From the NCBI GenBank assembly GCA_024399965.1, contig JAKSNJ010000004.1, positions 26,436-90,435 of the forward strand: 64,000 nt of DNA. The letters run 5' to 3'. The stretch comes from Paludibacteraceae bacterium (GTDB lineage: Bacteria; Bacteroidota; Bacteroidia; Bacteroidales; Paludibacteraceae). A program made the translations under genes and the position numbers. A model generated the notes under the pieces. It was not told where the DNA came from. It saw only the letters and a program-made list of their open reading frames with translations, and did not search any database. Shown piece after piece: positions 28,770 to 38,115 of this stretch; the first letter of the stretch is position 1; each line of letters opens with the position of its first letter.

Positions 28770-29390
28770 CTATTTTTTACCATGCAAAGCAGCCAAAAGT
28801 TTTTGATTGGGACCTGTCAGGGCACTGTCAGTCAGCCCTTTCTGCTTGGCAAAGGTCGTCCAGTTCTTGGCACCTTTTTCTTTCATAGGCAGTCCCAATT
28901 GGAGGTAATGACAGTAGGCAATACCCAATGCGTCGGTGGCATCTAATTTCTTCGGCATCTGCTCATCAGGTATTTTGAGAAAGTGCTGCAACATACCTGC
29001 CACCTGCTCTTTGGTCGAGTGTCCGTTGCCCGTAATCGCCATTTTAATTTTCATTGGGCTGTACTCATTGATGGGAATATCTCGGCTGAGTGCGGCAGCA
29101 ATCGCCACTCCCTGTGCATGAACAATCTTAATCATGGTCTGCGGGTTTTTGTCCACAAACTGCGTTTCGATAGCTAATTCAGTCGGGTGATATTGGTCAA
29201 TCAGTTCCTGTAGAAAAAAGAATTCTTGTTGTAAACGGGCATATTGGTCCTCTAATTTATGTACATCCTTCACGCCAAAAGTCACAATTTCGGTACGCTG
29301 CCCTACGGTGTGTAACAAGGCATATCCCATAAACAAAGTACCCGGGTCTATACCTAAAATCAGATGTTCGTTGACCAATTTATCAATCAT
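28770..29390 (-). CDS. ruvC: Crossover junction endodeoxyribonuclease RuvC
   Basis: 206 residues. The acidic active site is visible: D in LILGIDPGT near the N-terminus, E in LAIETQFVDKNPQT, and the C-terminal pair in KKLDATDALGIAYCH. RuvC resolves Holliday junctions as a dimer with RuvAB during recombination repair. The C-terminal extension after the catalytic Asp (about 45 residues ending LLAALHGKK) is a little longer than in Escherichia coli. It is the last gene of a tight minus-strand group galK - galM - divIC-like - ruvC. Confidence 0.95.
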   Translation of the reverse strand: MIDKLVNEHLILGIDPGTLFMGYALLHTVGQRTEIVTFGVKDVHKLEDQYARLQQEFFFLQELIDQYHPTELAIETQFVDKNPQTMIKIVHAQGVAIAAALSRDIPINEYSPMKIKMAITGNGHSTKEQVAGMLQHFLKIPDEQMPKKLDATDALGIAYCHYLQLGLPMKEKGAKNWTTFAKQKGLTDSALTGPNQKLLAALHGKK

Positions 29391-29393
29391 GGT

Positions 29394-29702
29394 TCACTCT
29401 TCTACTAAATAGACATCTTCGTTGCTCTTGTGCATCAGGTATTGTTCGCGAGCATATTGCTCCAAACTATCCATCTGTTGCAACGCAATTTTTTTGTGAT
29501 TGGCTTCCTGAATGGCACGCTCCGACTTCTGAATAGCACGCTCCGTCTGCCTAATTTGACGACTACGTTGCATATCCTTAATCAAACTCTGGTCCCCTAC
29601 AAAAAGGAAGATTAGCACAAAAACTATTACCGTGATGACATACTTATTCAACAAATAAGTACGAGTGAACTGCCATACATTTTTCCAATCTATCGGGGCC
29701 AT
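29394..29702 (-). CDS. FtsB/DivIC-like septum formation initiator
   Basis: 102 residues with one membrane segment (YVITVIVFVLIFLFVG) followed by a coiled coil (RQIRQTERAIQKSERAIQEA) and the short conserved tail segment EQYAREQYLMH, the pattern of FtsB/DivIC proteins. These small bitopic proteins act with FtsL and FtsQ in the cell-division complex, with the coiled coil in the periplasm. It starts 2 bp after galM and ends 3 bp before ruvC, so it belongs to that operon. The family is short and variable, so the exact FtsB versus DivIC assignment is open. Confidence 0.85.
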   Translation of the reverse strand: MAPIDWKNVWQFTRTYLLNKYVITVIVFVLIFLFVGDQSLIKDMQRSRQIRQTERAIQKSERAIQEANHKKIALQQMDSLEQYAREQYLMHKSNEDVYLVEE

Positions 29703-29704
29703 AC

Positions 29705-30709
29705 TTATTTTGTTACAAACCGATATAACGTCTTTTCATAATACACCTCTCCGGGACGCAGAACGGTGTTGGGAAAATTAGGGTGATTGGGACTATCGGG
29801 GAAAGATTGTGCCTCCAAACAGATGGCATGTTGTACGTTGTACATCGCTCCACTCTTGCCCTCGTTCTGCTCTACCCAGTTGCCGGTATAGACCTGCAAG
29901 CCGGGCATTGTGGTCCACACTTCCATCTTTCTGCCATCTGCCTCTACCACGGCTGCCAATTGCGCTTCTTTTTTGTCATTCATTGTTTTCCGCAGGACCC
30001 AGTTGTTGTCAATACCACGTCCGGGAGCGAAGAAGGGGTCATCGACACGGTCTCCCACTCGCGTAGGTTGACGGAAGTCCATCGGAGTACCCTCTACCGG
30101 CAAGATTTCGCCTGTGGGACAGGCGGTGTCGTCAAATGGGGTGTAGTTGTCCGCAAAGATTTGTAAGATATGATTGTGGACGGTGCCACTACCCTCCCCT
30201 GCCAAGTTGAAATAAGCATGATTGGTAAAACCAAGAATAGTCGGCTGGTCGGTCTTTGCCTCGTATTGGATGGAGAGAGCATTGTCTTTGGTTAGGGTAT
30301 AGGTGACATAGACATCTAAATTACCCGGGTAACCTTCCTCACCATCTGCCGCGCGGTAATGTAGGGAAACGCTGTAACGCGTTTGCCCCACTATATTCCA
30401 CACTTTTTCGTTAAAGCCATGCACTCCGCCATGCAATGAGTTAGTGCCGTTATTGATGGGCAATTGGTAGGTCTTGCCGTCCAACGTAAAGCGTCCGTCC
30501 TTGATACGGTTGGCATAACGCCCTATGATGGCATTGAAATACGTTTCTTTCTGCTGCCACTCTTCCATCGTCTTGAAGCCAAGAACCACATCTTTTGCCA
30601 CACCCTGATTATCAGGTACAACCAAACTGAGCACTTTGGCACCGTAGTTGCTGATTTGTGCAGTCAGTCCTTGTCCACCGTGGAGGGTAATAATTCTAAT
30701 TGCTTTCAT
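29705..30709 (-). CDS. galM: Aldose 1-epimerase (mutarotase)
   Basis: 334 residues with the galactose mutarotase signatures NRIKDGRF, NSLHGGVHGFNEKVW, the catalytic histidine in NHAYFNLAGEGSG, PVEGTPMDFR and the C-terminal ICLEAQSFPDSPNHPNFP with the catalytic glutamate. It interconverts alpha and beta anomers of galactose or glucose. No signal peptide was seen, so it should act in the cytoplasm. It follows galK by 23 bp and is co-transcribed with it, feeding the Leloir pathway. Confidence 0.95.
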   Translation of the reverse strand: MKAIRIITLHGGQGLTAQISNYGAKVLSLVVPDNQGVAKDVVLGFKTMEEWQQKETYFNAIIGRYANRIKDGRFTLDGKTYQLPINNGTNSLHGGVHGFNEKVWNIVGQTRYSVSLHYRAADGEEGYPGNLDVYVTYTLTKDNALSIQYEAKTDQPTILGFTNHAYFNLAGEGSGTVHNHILQIFADNYTPFDDTACPTGEILPVEGTPMDFRQPTRVGDRVDDPFFAPGRGIDNNWVLRKTMNDKKEAQLAAVVEADGRKMEVWTTMPGLQVYTGNWVEQNEGKSGAMYNVQHAICLEAQSFPDSPNHPNFPNTVLRPGEVYYEKTLYRFVTK

Positions 30710-30732
30710 AGTGCAGAGTGCAATGGTATTCG

Positions 30733-31905
30733 TTAATCGTTCACTTGACGTACTCCGTCACCGATTTCAGCCACATAGAACTCGGCTTGGAGCCCTGTCT
30801 TGGCGGTGTATTCCTTACCCACTTGCTCAATGAACGTAGGAATAGCTTCGTCCTTAACCAGCGAAACGGTACAACCACCAAAACCACCGCCTGTCATACG
30901 GCTACCAATAACGCCGTCAATTTTCCAAGCGGCCTCTGCCATTGCATCGAGTTCGGGACCCGTTACTTCATAATCGTCACGCAGCGAGACGTGGCTTTGA
31001 TTCATAAGTTGTCCAAAGGTGGTCAAATCCCCTTTCTTGAGTGCTTCTACAGCATCGGTAGTACGTTGTACCTCTCCCACGACGTGGCGAGCACGACGAT
31101 GAGCCGTTTCATCGGTGATAGCGCTCTCTACCTGTTTGAACTCTGCCTCGGTCAGTTGTGCCAAGTTCTTGAGTTCAGGACGCACCGTTTGTAACTGTTT
31201 AACGGCTAATTGGCATTGTGCCACACGTGCGTTGTAGGCACCCGAATCCAGTTTGTGAGGCGAGTGCGTATTGGAAATAACCACCTTCACGCCGTTCAAC
31301 TTAACGGGAACAAGTTGGAAATCAAGGGTATCGCAGTTCAAGAATATAGCATGGTCTTTCTTGCCTTGAGCCGAAGCGAATTGGTCCATAATGCCACAGT
31401 TCACACCGGCAAATTCATGCTCACTGAGTTGGCCAATCTTGGCGAGTTCGGTTTTGTCATAACCGGCTTTGCAGATGTCGTTGAAGACGGCTGCGGTCAC
31501 TACCTCAATGGCTGCCGAGCTGCTCAAACCGGCACCGGCAGGTACATTACCCCAGAAGAGCATATCGTAGCCCTTGCTGATATTCATGCCACGTTTGATA
31601 TATTGTGCAATGCAGCCAAGGGGATAATTTACCCAGCAATTGTTGGGCAACGGATTCATGAGAGCGTCCAAACCCACTGTTACCATATCACCGTCAATGT
31701 TCAAACTTTGGAAACGCATAGTAGCCGTATTGTTTTCCGCAACGAGCAAATACGTACCAAAACTGAGGGCACAAGGGAAGACGAAGCCACCATTGTAGTC
31801 AGTGTGCTCACCGATTAAGTTTACACGACCCGGGGCAAAATAAACAGCTGTTGCCTGTTGACCAAAGACCTTCGCAAAGGCCCGCTTTAATTCTTGTAGT
31901 TCCAT
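30733..31905 (-). CDS. galK: Galactokinase
   Basis: 390 residues from ATG 31905 (MELQELKRAFAKVFG); an upstream in-frame extension overlaps the leader. GHMP-kinase motifs are present: the galactose-binding signature GRVNLIGEHTDYNGG, the ATP-binding PAGAGLSSSAAIEV and the C-terminal MTGGGFGGCTVSLV. It phosphorylates galactose to galactose-1-phosphate in the cytoplasm. Promoter 31960-31991 drives galK-galM and probably divIC-like and ruvC. The adjacent SusC/SusD and sugar-transporter genes suggest galactose or a galactose-containing glycan as the imported substrate. Confidence 0.96.
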   Translation of the reverse strand: MELQELKRAFAKVFGQQATAVYFAPGRVNLIGEHTDYNGGFVFPCALSFGTYLLVAENNTATMRFQSLNIDGDMVTVGLDALMNPLPNNCWVNYPLGCIAQYIKRGMNISKGYDMLFWGNVPAGAGLSSSAAIEVVTAAVFNDICKAGYDKTELAKIGQLSEHEFAGVNCGIMDQFASAQGKKDHAIFLNCDTLDFQLVPVKLNGVKVVISNTHSPHKLDSGAYNARVAQCQLAVKQLQTVRPELKNLAQLTEAEFKQVESAITDETAHRRARHVVGEVQRTTDAVEALKKGDLTTFGQLMNQSHVSLRDDYEVTGPELDAMAEAAWKIDGVIGSRMTGGGFGGCTVSLVKDEAIPTFIEQVGKEYTAKTGLQAEFYVAEIGDGVRQVND

Positions 31906-31959
31906 AATTGTTAATTTATTAAGGTTATTGCCATTTTTGTCACAAACCAAATCTGACTG

Positions 31960-31991
31960 CAAAGGTATAATTTTTTTTGCACATTTGCAAA
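31960..31991 (-). promoter_or_regulatory. Promoter of galK-galM
   Basis: Minus strand TTTG (31991-31988), 20-nt spacer, TACCTTTG (31967-31960). It lies between the terminator of the Sus operon and galK, so galK is separately transcribed. Confidence 0.82.
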
Positions 31992-32031
31992 TTTTTTAAA
32001 TGGAAAATGGGGAAGTTGAGAGTTGAAATAC

Positions 32032-32059
32032 AAAAAAAGACCGCCGAAGCGGTCCTTTT
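32032..32059 (-). terminator. Terminator of the SusC/SusD operon
   Basis: Stem GACCGC/GCGGTC with a tetraloop CGAA (32039-32054), flanked by the A-run 32032-32038 on the + strand, giving a T-run for the minus-strand transcript. Confidence 0.85.
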
Positions 32060-32084
32060 GTGATATCAATTTAACTGTTGATGA

Positions 32085-33272
32085 TTAAATTGTGAAGCTA
32101 ACCGTAGCGTTGCTGAGGTCCTTCAATAATTTAACGTCGTCACCAGATGCCCAAGAACCATTATAAACGGCTTTGAATTTGAAATCAGCAGGAACCATAC
32201 CCGTCCAAGTCCAAACACCATTTTGAGCATCATAAGTCATTGGATATGCGTCTGTACTCCAAGCATTTTCTTCAAAGTTACCGGCAAGAACGCAAACATC
32301 ACCATCTTGATATTCACGATTGGTAACAGTAACCGTGATAGTTACTTCACCTGCCTCGTTGTACTCAACTTTCTCACCGTTGCACTCGGGCCAACGATAT
32401 TTTTCAGGATCCGAGAAGTCAAAAGTAACTGCTGTTTCGTCAGTCAAAACGATATTAGCGAAGTCTTTCCACTCATACTCACCTGTTTCATCATTGAGCA
32501 CAGATTCTTGAGGTTGGCCATCCCAAGAACCGGCATGAGCTTGGAACTTGAACTCATTGTTGGCTTGACCTTCGATTTCAACCGTCCAGCAAGCACCTGC
32601 TTCGTTCCAAGTCATATCAAAGGCAGTACCCCAGCCAGAGCCCTTGAAGTTACCAATGACAGCAGGCAAGATGTTGGATTCCTCACAAATTTCAGGGAAC
32701 TTAGCGTTGATAGTGTATGTGATGTAAGCAGCGCAGGGGTTAGCCTTAAATTTACCTATGCGGACATATAAAATCTTTTGGTTAAGATCGGCGCCTTCTA
32801 CCAATTGGATGCAGTTTGCAGTACCATAGTCATCACCCAATTTCAGATAAGCGTCAGTACCCTCCATAAGAGCATATTCACCGCCTGTACCTTCGTAGTC
32901 ATAAGCAGTGGAACCATCCTCTGCAACAACTGTGAGTTTAGAATTACCAAAAGTAGTAGCATCGGTTACATCCATTGTGTATGAATACCAGTTTTCCGTT
33001 TCAGCCACTTTCTCAAAAACAGCTGCACTAGCAGCTTCATAACTACAGAAACCGCCAATCATTCCAATTGTGTTGCAAATTTGCTCGTTGTAGGTTTTAT
33101 CAACACATACAACAAAGGTCATTTTGCCAGCATCAGGGGTTGAAATGTTCGTAGGAATTTCATCCACAGGTGTTGGAGGAGGTGTAGGAGGATTGTTGTT
33201 AGCATCTTCTTTTTTGCAGCTTACCATACCGATAGTTGCAAGAGCCATAAAGGCCACAAAAAGTTTCTTCAT
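32085..33272 (-). CDS. Surface lipoprotein of the Sus-like operon (SusE/SusF-like position)
   Basis: 395 residues from ATG 33272 (MKKLFVAFMALATIGMVSC), a lipoprotein signal with lipidated Cys19 followed by KKED, then a Pro/Asn linker. Three or so beta-sandwich segments follow, rich in Trp and Tyr (GNFKGSGWGTAFDMTWN, GNFEENAWSTDAYPMTYD), which look like carbohydrate-binding modules. The order after SusC and SusD is that of SusE/SusF-type glycan-binding outer-surface lipoproteins; I cannot assign a defined family from sequence alone. It probably captures glycan at the cell surface for the SusCD transporter. Last gene before the operon terminator. Confidence 0.72.
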   Translation of the reverse strand: MKKLFVAFMALATIGMVSCKKEDANNNPPTPPPTPVDEIPTNISTPDAGKMTFVVCVDKTYNEQICNTIGMIGGFCSYEAASAAVFEKVAETENWYSYTMDVTDATTFGNSKLTVVAEDGSTAYDYEGTGGEYALMEGTDAYLKLGDDYGTANCIQLVEGADLNQKILYVRIGKFKANPCAAYITYTINAKFPEICEESNILPAVIGNFKGSGWGTAFDMTWNEAGACWTVEIEGQANNEFKFQAHAGSWDGQPQESVLNDETGEYEWKDFANIVLTDETAVTFDFSDPEKYRWPECNGEKVEYNEAGEVTITVTVTNREYQDGDVCVLAGNFEENAWSTDAYPMTYDAQNGVWTWTGMVPADFKFKAVYNGSWASGDDVKLLKDLSNATVSFTI

Positions 33273-33334
33273 AATAAAAATGTTTTTAATTAATAATTTA
33301 TTTATGCACAATGCATAGTCGCATTATGTTTGTT

Positions 33335-34996
33335 TTAATAACCGGTGTTTTGTTTCCAACGTGGTTCAGCCCCTAATATATCCTCGTTGATTGGGAACCA
33401 TTTACGATAGGATTCGGTGGGTTGTGCGAAGCCATAGCCCCCCTTGTCATACTTTCCGAAACGAATCATATCACGACGACGTGTCATCTCCCAAGCGAAC
33501 TCACGGCCACGCTCATCGTATATTTCCTCTAAGGTGAGATCACCCTCGGTGTAAGCGGGAACACCGACACGAGTACGCAGAAGTTGGAACTCGGCATTAT
33601 TAACCATCTCCGCGATGGACTGACCGGCACGCAACAGGGCTTCCGTCTTCATCCACAACACATCAGCATAACGTAGGAATACAAAGTCGTTTTCACAATA
33701 GGTGTATGTACCCGTTTTGTCCACCTCATATTTCCAGCAGCGGGCACCACAGTTCCAGCCACAATCTTCCACCTTACCCGCTTTTGTATGATCGTTTCCA
33801 CCATAATATGCGTTTTCGATAATGACCTGTTCGTTGTTATCGTCCCAAGCAATGGAATCTCCGGAAGGAGCATACACAGGACCTACGAACCATCCATAAC
33901 GCTCATTGTCAGGTGTCTTTGTACCGAGTGTCACATCACACAAGCCACGTTTATCACCGGTTTGATATTTGGAGATAAACTCAGTCGTTGCCGAGAAACC
34001 GTTCCAAGGTTTAATCTTCATCTTCCAAATCTGCTCGTGGTTGTAGTGCATAGTAAGCAACGTGATACGCAATTTATTCATAGGGTTGGACTCAAGACCT
34101 GATTTGGGGCTGTTGTTGGTACCATCCTCCTGAATAACAAATATGTTCTCCTTGCTACCGCCATTGTTGATAGCGAAGTTGGCAAAGAAGTCGTCTTCAA
34201 TTTGATAAACACCACTATTGATGACTTTGTCGCATGCCTCTATACACTTGTTATACACATCGTATTTTGTCAACATCTCGGCAGGAACATCATAGGACTC
34301 AGCATTCAAGTACAAACGAGCCAAGAGGGTGTATGCCATACCTTGCGTAGCACGTGCATAGTTGTAATCACGCGAAGGAACATTAGCCAGAGCCATATCC
34401 GGGGCGCATGCCTCCAAATTGGTAACCAATTTTTCCCAAACCTGTGCCGGCTCCATCAAATCTACAAATTTATCAGAGAAATCCTCCGTGTAAGGAATAC
34501 GTCCAAAGCAGTCAAACAAGGTATAGTAATAGAAGCAACGCACGGTAACCAATTCGCCCTTGAAACGAGCATAGGTTTCATCGTCGAACATATCCTTGTT
34601 TTGTTCCAATTGTGCCAAGATTTTGTTGCACAAAACGGCACCACCATTGCAGTATGTCCATACATACTTGAAGGCCTTACCAGTTTTGTCCCATTGGTGG
34701 GTGTTAAGTTCACGCCAAAAGCCACCATCGCCCCAGTGTCCTTGCGGTTGACGGATAGGGCATACTGCTTCATCGGAAGTCAAGGTACACAAGCCCCAAT
34801 AGGTCCAGTGGTCGTGTAGCCATTTAATATCGGCATAAATTTGTCCCACAATCAAGTCAAAGTTTTGTGGGTCTTTGAGGAACTCTTCGGTAGTTGATTT
34901 ACCGTATGCTTTTTCTTCCAACTGGTCGTTGCAAGAAGTCATCGTTGTGCCCATTAAGAGCACCAACACGAGAACTGAAAATATTGTCTTCTTCAT
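33335..34996 (-). CDS. SusD/RagB-family outer membrane lipoprotein
   Basis: 553 residues with a lipoprotein signal ending in SC (MKKTIFSVLVLVLLMGTTMTSC). Helical TPR-like regions (ATQGMAYTLLARLYLNAESY, CIEACDKVINSG) and the C-terminal conserved segment ITLEEIYDERGREFAWEMTRR-like (here LTLEEIYDERGREF, RRRDMIRFGK) and YRKWFPINEDIL identify the family. SusD-type lipoproteins form the lid of the SusC channel at the cell surface and bind the glycan or peptide substrate. It is encoded 20 bp after susC and 62 bp before the accessory lipoprotein. Confidence 0.95.
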   Translation of the reverse strand: MKKTIFSVLVLVLLMGTTMTSCNDQLEEKAYGKSTTEEFLKDPQNFDLIVGQIYADIKWLHDHWTYWGLCTLTSDEAVCPIRQPQGHWGDGGFWRELNTHQWDKTGKAFKYVWTYCNGGAVLCNKILAQLEQNKDMFDDETYARFKGELVTVRCFYYYTLFDCFGRIPYTEDFSDKFVDLMEPAQVWEKLVTNLEACAPDMALANVPSRDYNYARATQGMAYTLLARLYLNAESYDVPAEMLTKYDVYNKCIEACDKVINSGVYQIEDDFFANFAINNGGSKENIFVIQEDGTNNSPKSGLESNPMNKLRITLLTMHYNHEQIWKMKIKPWNGFSATTEFISKYQTGDKRGLCDVTLGTKTPDNERYGWFVGPVYAPSGDSIAWDDNNEQVIIENAYYGGNDHTKAGKVEDCGWNCGARCWKYEVDKTGTYTYCENDFVFLRYADVLWMKTEALLRAGQSIAEMVNNAEFQLLRTRVGVPAYTEGDLTLEEIYDERGREFAWEMTRRRDMIRFGKYDKGGYGFAQPTESYRKWFPINEDILGAEPRWKQNTGY

Positions 34997-35015
34997 AATT
35001 ATACCAATTTATTGA

Positions 35016-37964
35016 TTAGAAAGTAGCATTTACACCAATTTGGAATTGGCGGGTAGAAGGATAGAAATCCACATAGTTGATACCCGTATTCTCAATAGCC
35101 GTTGTGTTCACACGGTCCGGATCCATACCCGAGTATTTCGAAATGGTAAATACATTTTGTACGGTAAAGTTGACGTGCAAACGTTGGCAATACTTGTTTT
35201 CAGGCAGTGGGATATTGTACCCAACGGTGATATTATCCAACTTCAAGAAACTTGCATCCTCCAAATAGTAATCCGAGAAATCAGCTTGGAAGAAAGTTCC
35301 ATTTCCCGATGCAAAGTCATTTACATCTTTCATAAAGACGTTCAAACCGTTGCTACCTCTATTGGGAGCATATACCCAACGGGCTACGTTCAGCGCTTTG
35401 TTGCCAACCATACCGCGGAAGAACAAGCTAATGTCAAGGTCTTTCCAACGAATGGTATTGTTCCAACCGTAAGACATCTTCGGCTGTGCAGAGCCAAGGT
35501 ATTGTTTGTCGTTGTCGTCCAATTTGCCATTATTGTCATAGTCCTCATATATGCAGTTGTGATTTGCATCAAATTCACCCGTCCACTTATATCCATAGAA
35601 GCAGCCAACAGGTTGACCCTCCATCATCTTCTGGGTATTAGTACCATTTACTTTGTTACCCGACACGTTTCCGCACCATTTTACGTCATAGTTGAAGCCC
35701 TTAGACGGGTCGGATAGTTTGTCGATACGGTTCTTGTTGAACGCCATCGTCCAAGTGGTAGTCCATTCCCAGTTCTTGGTCTTAACAGGCACACCCGAAA
35801 TGGTGTATTCCATACCCATAGCGGTCATCTCGCCAGCATTGGCTAACAAGGTAGAGTATTGATACGGAGGTGTGGGCACGTTGTAGTACCACAGCAAATC
35901 TTTCGTGTTACGCAGATAGAAGTCGAATGTACCATACAAGCGATTCTGCAAGAAGGAGAAATCAAGACCTAAGTTGTACTCGTATTTCTTTTCCCAACGC
36001 AAATCGGGGTTGGCATTTTGCGAAACGGTGTACGATTTGGCTACGATGCCGTGGTTGTTGAAATCATCACCTACCGACAACATCTCTACAGACATCAGGT
36101 CGCTACCAACGTTGTTACCCGTAATACCGAAACCGAAACGGAGTTTGAGGTCATTACACCACTTTTGGTCACGCATGAAGTCCTCACCTGCGATGCGCCA
36201 ACCTACACTGGCAGCAGGGAAATAACCCCAACGGTTGTTCTTACCAAAACGAGAAGATGCCTCAGCACGCAAGCTGACAGATGCCAGATATTTCTCATTG
36301 TAGTTATAGTTAGCACGGCCAAAGAAGGAAATCAGCGTATTCTCCGAGCGATAGGAAGACATACCCGAATAGTCCTTGTCAATAATACCGTCACCCATGC
36401 TGTAATAACCCGAAGCATCCGTAGCATAATTACCATTCCAAATATCAGAGCCATCGTACCAGAAGTTTTGGTACGAACCACCCAACACAGCAGTCAGGGT
36501 GTGACCATTCCACTGTCCGGCATAGTCAATCGTTCCTTCATATAATTGTGACAAGGTGCGCGAAGTGGTACGAGACGATTTATTCGCATCGTTTGCTTTG
36601 TAGTAATCTTTGTATGTTCTCCAGTATTTATAGCCATCACTCTCGTCCAAAGCAGCAAAGCCACTCACTTTCAAGCCGGGAACGGCCTTGATGTCCACCG
36701 TTGCTTTGACACTACCATGGAAGACATTACCATCGTTGTATTCCTCTCTTTGCTCATTATCAGCGATGGGGTTTGCCGTAACGGTACCAACGGGCTCGTA
36801 GTATGTGCCATCTGCATTGTAAATAGGCATTGTAGGATTAAGAATAGCACCAGAGGTCAGGTCACCCATGAACTTATTGTTCTTATAGTGCATATACGAG
36901 AAGTCGTATTGCAGTTTGAGCCAGCCCTCAAAAGCGGTTTGGTCAGCAGCAAACTTGGCTTGAATCTCATTACGGTCGTTCTTCTTAGCCATACCTTCGG
37001 CATATTTATAACCGATAGCGCCACGATACGAGAAATTCTTGGTGGCACCGGCGATAGCCACATCGTGGTGATGTGTCAAACCGAAGTCACGCAACTGCTC
37101 TCCATACCAGTCGGTGGAAGCACCTTTGTCGGTACCCTTAATCCACGTACCGGTCGTTTCGTTTAATTTGCGATATTGGTCAGCAGTAGCCATACCCGTC
37201 TTGGTAGCCACCGTCGAGAAGCTGACATAACCGGCATATTCCAAGTTGAATTTACCCTTTTCCAAATTCGGGTCCGAAACTCCACGTTTGGTGGTAATAA
37301 TAATCACACCGTTGGTACCACGTGTACCATAAATAGCGGCAGCCGAACCATCTTTTAACACGTCCATCGAAAGGATTTCCTCCGGCGAGATATTGTCAAT
37401 CACCGATACAGGCACACCATCTACGATGTACAAAGGTGTACTACCGGTACCTTGCCCCAAGGTAGATGTTCCACGAATCTGCACCGAGAAGCCCGTATTG
37501 GTAGGGTCATCACCACCGGCACGAATAACGGTCAAACCGGCAACACGACCTTGCAGCAAGCCCATTGGGTCACTCTTAACACCCGGGTTGAAGTCTTCGG
37601 CTTTCATACTCGTTACCGAACCAGTAACCTCTTTTTTGCGTTGCGAGCCATAACCGATGGCAACAACTTCGTTGAGTTGGACGGTTTCTTCCTTCAAACG
37701 AATAATCATGCCTTTTTTGGCAGCCACCGTCTGCGTGGCAAAACCGATGTAACTAACTTGTACCTGCGTACCTTCAGCCACATTTAACTCAAAGACACCG
37801 TCAAAGTCAGTAACCGTACCATTGGTAGTACCTACGGCTACCACGCTGGCACCGATGGCAGGTTCGCCACTGGCATCCTCCAAAACGGTACCTTTGATTT
37901 GCGCCTGCAACGCTACACACGATGCCAACGCAAACAACATAAGTAAAACGTGTTTTTGTTTCAT
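35016..37964 (-). CDS. SusC/RagA-family TonB-dependent outer membrane transporter
   Basis: 982 residues. Signal peptide, then a carboxypeptidase-regulatory-like domain (IKGTVLEDASGEPAIGASV, GTTNGTVTDFDGVFEL), a TonB plug with the typical VAIGYGSQRKKEVTGSV and TPLYIVDGVPV, GSAAAIYGTRGTNGVIIITTK, and a 22-strand barrel to the C-terminal phenylalanine (GVNATF). SusC proteins import oligosaccharides across the outer membrane in a TonB-dependent manner with SusD. No minus-strand promoter was found in the 151-bp gap to the upstream transporter gene, so co-transcription with it is likely. The same gap holds five 11-bp tandem repeats. Confidence 0.96.
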   Translation of the reverse strand: MKQKHVLLMLFALASCVALQAQIKGTVLEDASGEPAIGASVVAVGTTNGTVTDFDGVFELNVAEGTQVQVSYIGFATQTVAAKKGMIIRLKEETVQLNEVVAIGYGSQRKKEVTGSVTSMKAEDFNPGVKSDPMGLLQGRVAGLTVIRAGGDDPTNTGFSVQIRGTSTLGQGTGSTPLYIVDGVPVSVIDNISPEEILSMDVLKDGSAAAIYGTRGTNGVIIITTKRGVSDPNLEKGKFNLEYAGYVSFSTVATKTGMATADQYRKLNETTGTWIKGTDKGASTDWYGEQLRDFGLTHHHDVAIAGATKNFSYRGAIGYKYAEGMAKKNDRNEIQAKFAADQTAFEGWLKLQYDFSYMHYKNNKFMGDLTSGAILNPTMPIYNADGTYYEPVGTVTANPIADNEQREEYNDGNVFHGSVKATVDIKAVPGLKVSGFAALDESDGYKYWRTYKDYYKANDANKSSRTTSRTLSQLYEGTIDYAGQWNGHTLTAVLGGSYQNFWYDGSDIWNGNYATDASGYYSMGDGIIDKDYSGMSSYRSENTLISFFGRANYNYNEKYLASVSLRAEASSRFGKNNRWGYFPAASVGWRIAGEDFMRDQKWCNDLKLRFGFGITGNNVGSDLMSVEMLSVGDDFNNHGIVAKSYTVSQNANPDLRWEKKYEYNLGLDFSFLQNRLYGTFDFYLRNTKDLLWYYNVPTPPYQYSTLLANAGEMTAMGMEYTISGVPVKTKNWEWTTTWTMAFNKNRIDKLSDPSKGFNYDVKWCGNVSGNKVNGTNTQKMMEGQPVGCFYGYKWTGEFDANHNCIYEDYDNNGKLDDNDKQYLGSAQPKMSYGWNNTIRWKDLDISLFFRGMVGNKALNVARWVYAPNRGSNGLNVFMKDVNDFASGNGTFFQADFSDYYLEDASFLKLDNITVGYNIPLPENKYCQRLHVNFTVQNVFTISKYSGMDPDRVNTTAIENTGINYVDFYPSTRQFQIGVNATF

Positions 37965-38019
37965 AATGATAGTAAAATAGTTAATTTTGTGTTATTTTGA
38001 TAGTTTGCATTTCATTTTT

Positions 38020-38074
38020 ATCGTTCGTCCATCGTTCGCTCACCGTTCGTATATCGTTCGTATATCGTACATAG
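38020..38074. repeat. 11-bp tandem repeat (5 units) upstream of susC
   Basis: Units ATCGTTCGTCC, ATCGTTCGCTC, ACCGTTCGTAT, ATCGTTCGTAT, ATCGTACATAG run end to end. They lie in the untranslated leader of the susC-like gene, between two TTTGATAGT-like flanks. Period matches the 11-bp units found inside two genes elsewhere in the window, but the unit sequence differs. Confidence 0.85.
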
Positions 38075-38115
38075 TTTCATTTTGATAGTAAAACGGCGAG
38101 AATGATAGCAACTTG

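Noticed and set aside
37965-38115. Separate promoter for susC
   Set aside because: No TAnnTTTG box was found on the minus strand in this gap; the TAATTTTG seen there is on the wrong strand.
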